Origin: Algoriphagus sp. A40
GTDB lineage: Bacteria; Bacteroidota; Bacteroidia; Cytophagales; Cyclobacteriaceae
Reading direction: 5' to 3'
DNA length: 64,000 nucleotides
Assembly (NCBI RefSeq): GCF_002002735.1
Contig: NZ_MUNY01000044.1
Span: 1 to 64,000, forward strand
Within the stretch, counting starts at the first letter, position 1. Every line of letters begins with the position of its first letter. Both the position numbers and the translations under genes were made by a program. This document shows, one piece after another, positions 63,103 to 64,000 of the stretch. The notes beneath the pieces were generated by a model. It was given only the letters and a program-made list of their open reading frames with translations, did no database searches and was not told where the DNA came from.

Positions 63103-63552
63103 TTAGGCCGTCTCCAACGTCTTCTTAGACTTCCGATACAGGTGATCACTTAGGATATTCCTTCTGGCAAAGCGGTAGGCGTTGTCAGCGTTGATAAACT
63201 TGGTGTAGGTATTTTTTGACACACCAAAATACTCGTAGGTATTCCCGTCCAGGAAGGTGATCTCGAGAACCTGATTTTTATATTGGAAGTCTCCGATTCC
63301 GGATTGGGTGATGGTCTGGGTATATTCCTCCATATTGGCTTCTGCGGTTTCAGGAGCGATGCTCACCAAAAAATGATAGCCGTCAATGATTTTAGTGCTT
63401 TTTTCTTCAGCTTCCTTGGCTTTTTCGTCTCCTTCAAGAAACTTGTCCGGGTGCCATTCCTTTACCAGTGTTCTGTAGGTGGTTTTCAGCTGCTTCAAGT
63501 CAATAGGACCTTCGATATTAAAAAGTTTCTTGTATTCATTTATCCGCTTCAT
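63103..63552 (-). CDS. J-domain protein fused to KTSC domain
   Basis: The 149-aa protein begins with a J-domain-like helical pair carrying the HPD motif (H34-P35-D36) in LVKEWHPDKF, which activates DnaK-type chaperones. Residues ~83-140 (GIGDFQYKNQVLEITFLDGNTY and on through the Tyr/Phe-rich end) match the KTSC domain, a small module found with nucleases and in stand-alone proteins. The last residues are a basic tail. A co-chaperone that targets an RNA- or lysine-tRNA-related partner has been suggested for KTSC proteins, but this is not settled. Confidence 0.8.
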   Translation of the reverse strand: MKRINEYKKLFNIEGPIDLKQLKTTYRTLVKEWHPDKFLEGDEKAKEAEEKSTKIIDGYHFLVSIAPETAEANMEEYTQTITQSGIGDFQYKNQVLEITFLDGNTYEYFGVSKNTYTKFINADNAYRFARRNILSDHLYRKSKKTLETA

Positions 63553-63885
63553 GGATGCCTCTTTAGAATTTGCACAAAGGTACGGATAAAAATTAGTGCG
63601 TTAAAAAATCTCAAATCCGAACCGCAGGCACTTTTTTCGAGTATCCGAAAGCAATATGTCCCATATAATAATTGGTAATTAAAAACTGAATCAATTGAAT
63701 ATTCCGGCAACTACCTTTTGACTGGCAGCCCCCTAATTCTCACCGCTCCCAGGAGAATGGGGAACCCTGCTTGCAATAGAATGAGGAAGTTCAGGACAGG
63801 TTCCGCCTATGCGAACCGGAACACGTAGGTGATTTTTTCAAACCGGTTTCGGTTTGACGATTCGAACCTAAGCGGAAATGATCCG
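63553..63885. other. Intergenic region with short hairpins
   Basis: There is no gene. Short inverted repeats are seen near 63806-63826 (GGTTCCG.../CGAACCGG) and 63838-63856 (AAACCGG/CCGGTTT-type). Function is unknown. Confidence 0.4.
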
Positions 63886-64000
63886 CTATTTTTCTCTCGA
63901 CTTATCCAGTCTTACTTTTGCTTCCCTCGCATCTGAAAGGATTTTATCCAAATCCGCCCTACCCAGGTAACTGCTTTTTGTGAATACGCCGCTTATATGG
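63886..64000 (-). CDS. C-terminal end of a gene cut by the window edge
   Basis: Thirty-seven codons run open from the edge to a TAG at 63886-63888 on the minus strand. The end of the protein reads SSYLGRADLDKILSDAR, followed by a charged Lys/Glu/Arg helix. The content is protein-like and helical but too short to assign to a family; a chance open frame of this length is possible. Confidence 0.35.
   Translation of the reverse strand, partial: HISGVFTKSSYLGRADLDKILSDAREAKVRLDKSREK

Overview
The window looks like chromosomal DNA of a Bacteroidota bacterium, most likely a Cyclobacteriaceae/Algoriphagus-type marine or soil organism. This is inference from family content and not from a marker gene: the proteins include DUF5777 and YceI proteins, TPR-linked HisKA_2 kinases, an alginate-export-type porin, many lipoproteins and short hairpin-rich intergenic repeats. 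I saw no rRNA, tRNA or CRISPR array.

Layout. 1-3.5 kb is an AT-rich accessory stretch. It holds a putative ADP-ribosyltransferase, a split HipA-like kinase locus in which the kinase gene precedes the small HipS-like gene, and a decayed ATPase fragment. 3.6-7.4 kb encodes a TPR sensor histidine kinase and a membrane class III nucleotide cyclase. 7.6-18.2 kb is a hydrolase region: an outer-membrane porin and a lipoprotein amidohydrolase face a run of seven plus-strand genes (two isochorismatase-type hydrolases, four alpha/beta hydrolases, a protoglobin), followed by an MBL-fold hydrolase. 18.2-25.8 kb is regulatory: a second kinase with its sigma54-activator response regulator, a small lipoprotein, a GAF/sigma54 activator and an AraC regulator. 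26.2-31.4 kb has an ECF sigma factor, a membrane anti-sigma-like protein fused to a beta-barrel, a heme lipoprotein, a YceI protein and a DUF5777 barrel. These are separated by repeat-rich gaps, including a 239-bp tandem duplication. 32.0-33.6 kb is a three-gene block flanked by 97-bp direct repeats. 34.1-40.0 kb has an NlpC/P60-type hydrolase, a purple-acid-phosphatase-like enzyme, an imelysin-like/cytochrome c peroxidase fusion and two small membrane proteins.

The most striking feature is 40.0-57.9 kb. It is a minus-strand cassette of five very large or large genes (589, 1623, 1051, 1192 and 851 aa), probably preceded by a lipoprotein and a small helical protein. Only the DUF6603-type protein and the PhoD-type phosphatase resemble named families. 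The spacing within the core (5, 31, 19 and 106 bp) argues for one transcription unit, and the giant proteins lack export signals. I regard it as the best candidate for an undescribed multi-protein system, with function unknown.

The right end (58-64 kb) is housekeeping-like: an ammonium transporter, NagB, a nucleotide pyrophosphatase-type lipoprotein, a J-domain/KTSC protein and a partial gene at the edge. All functional calls come from reading motifs by eye; no database search was run.
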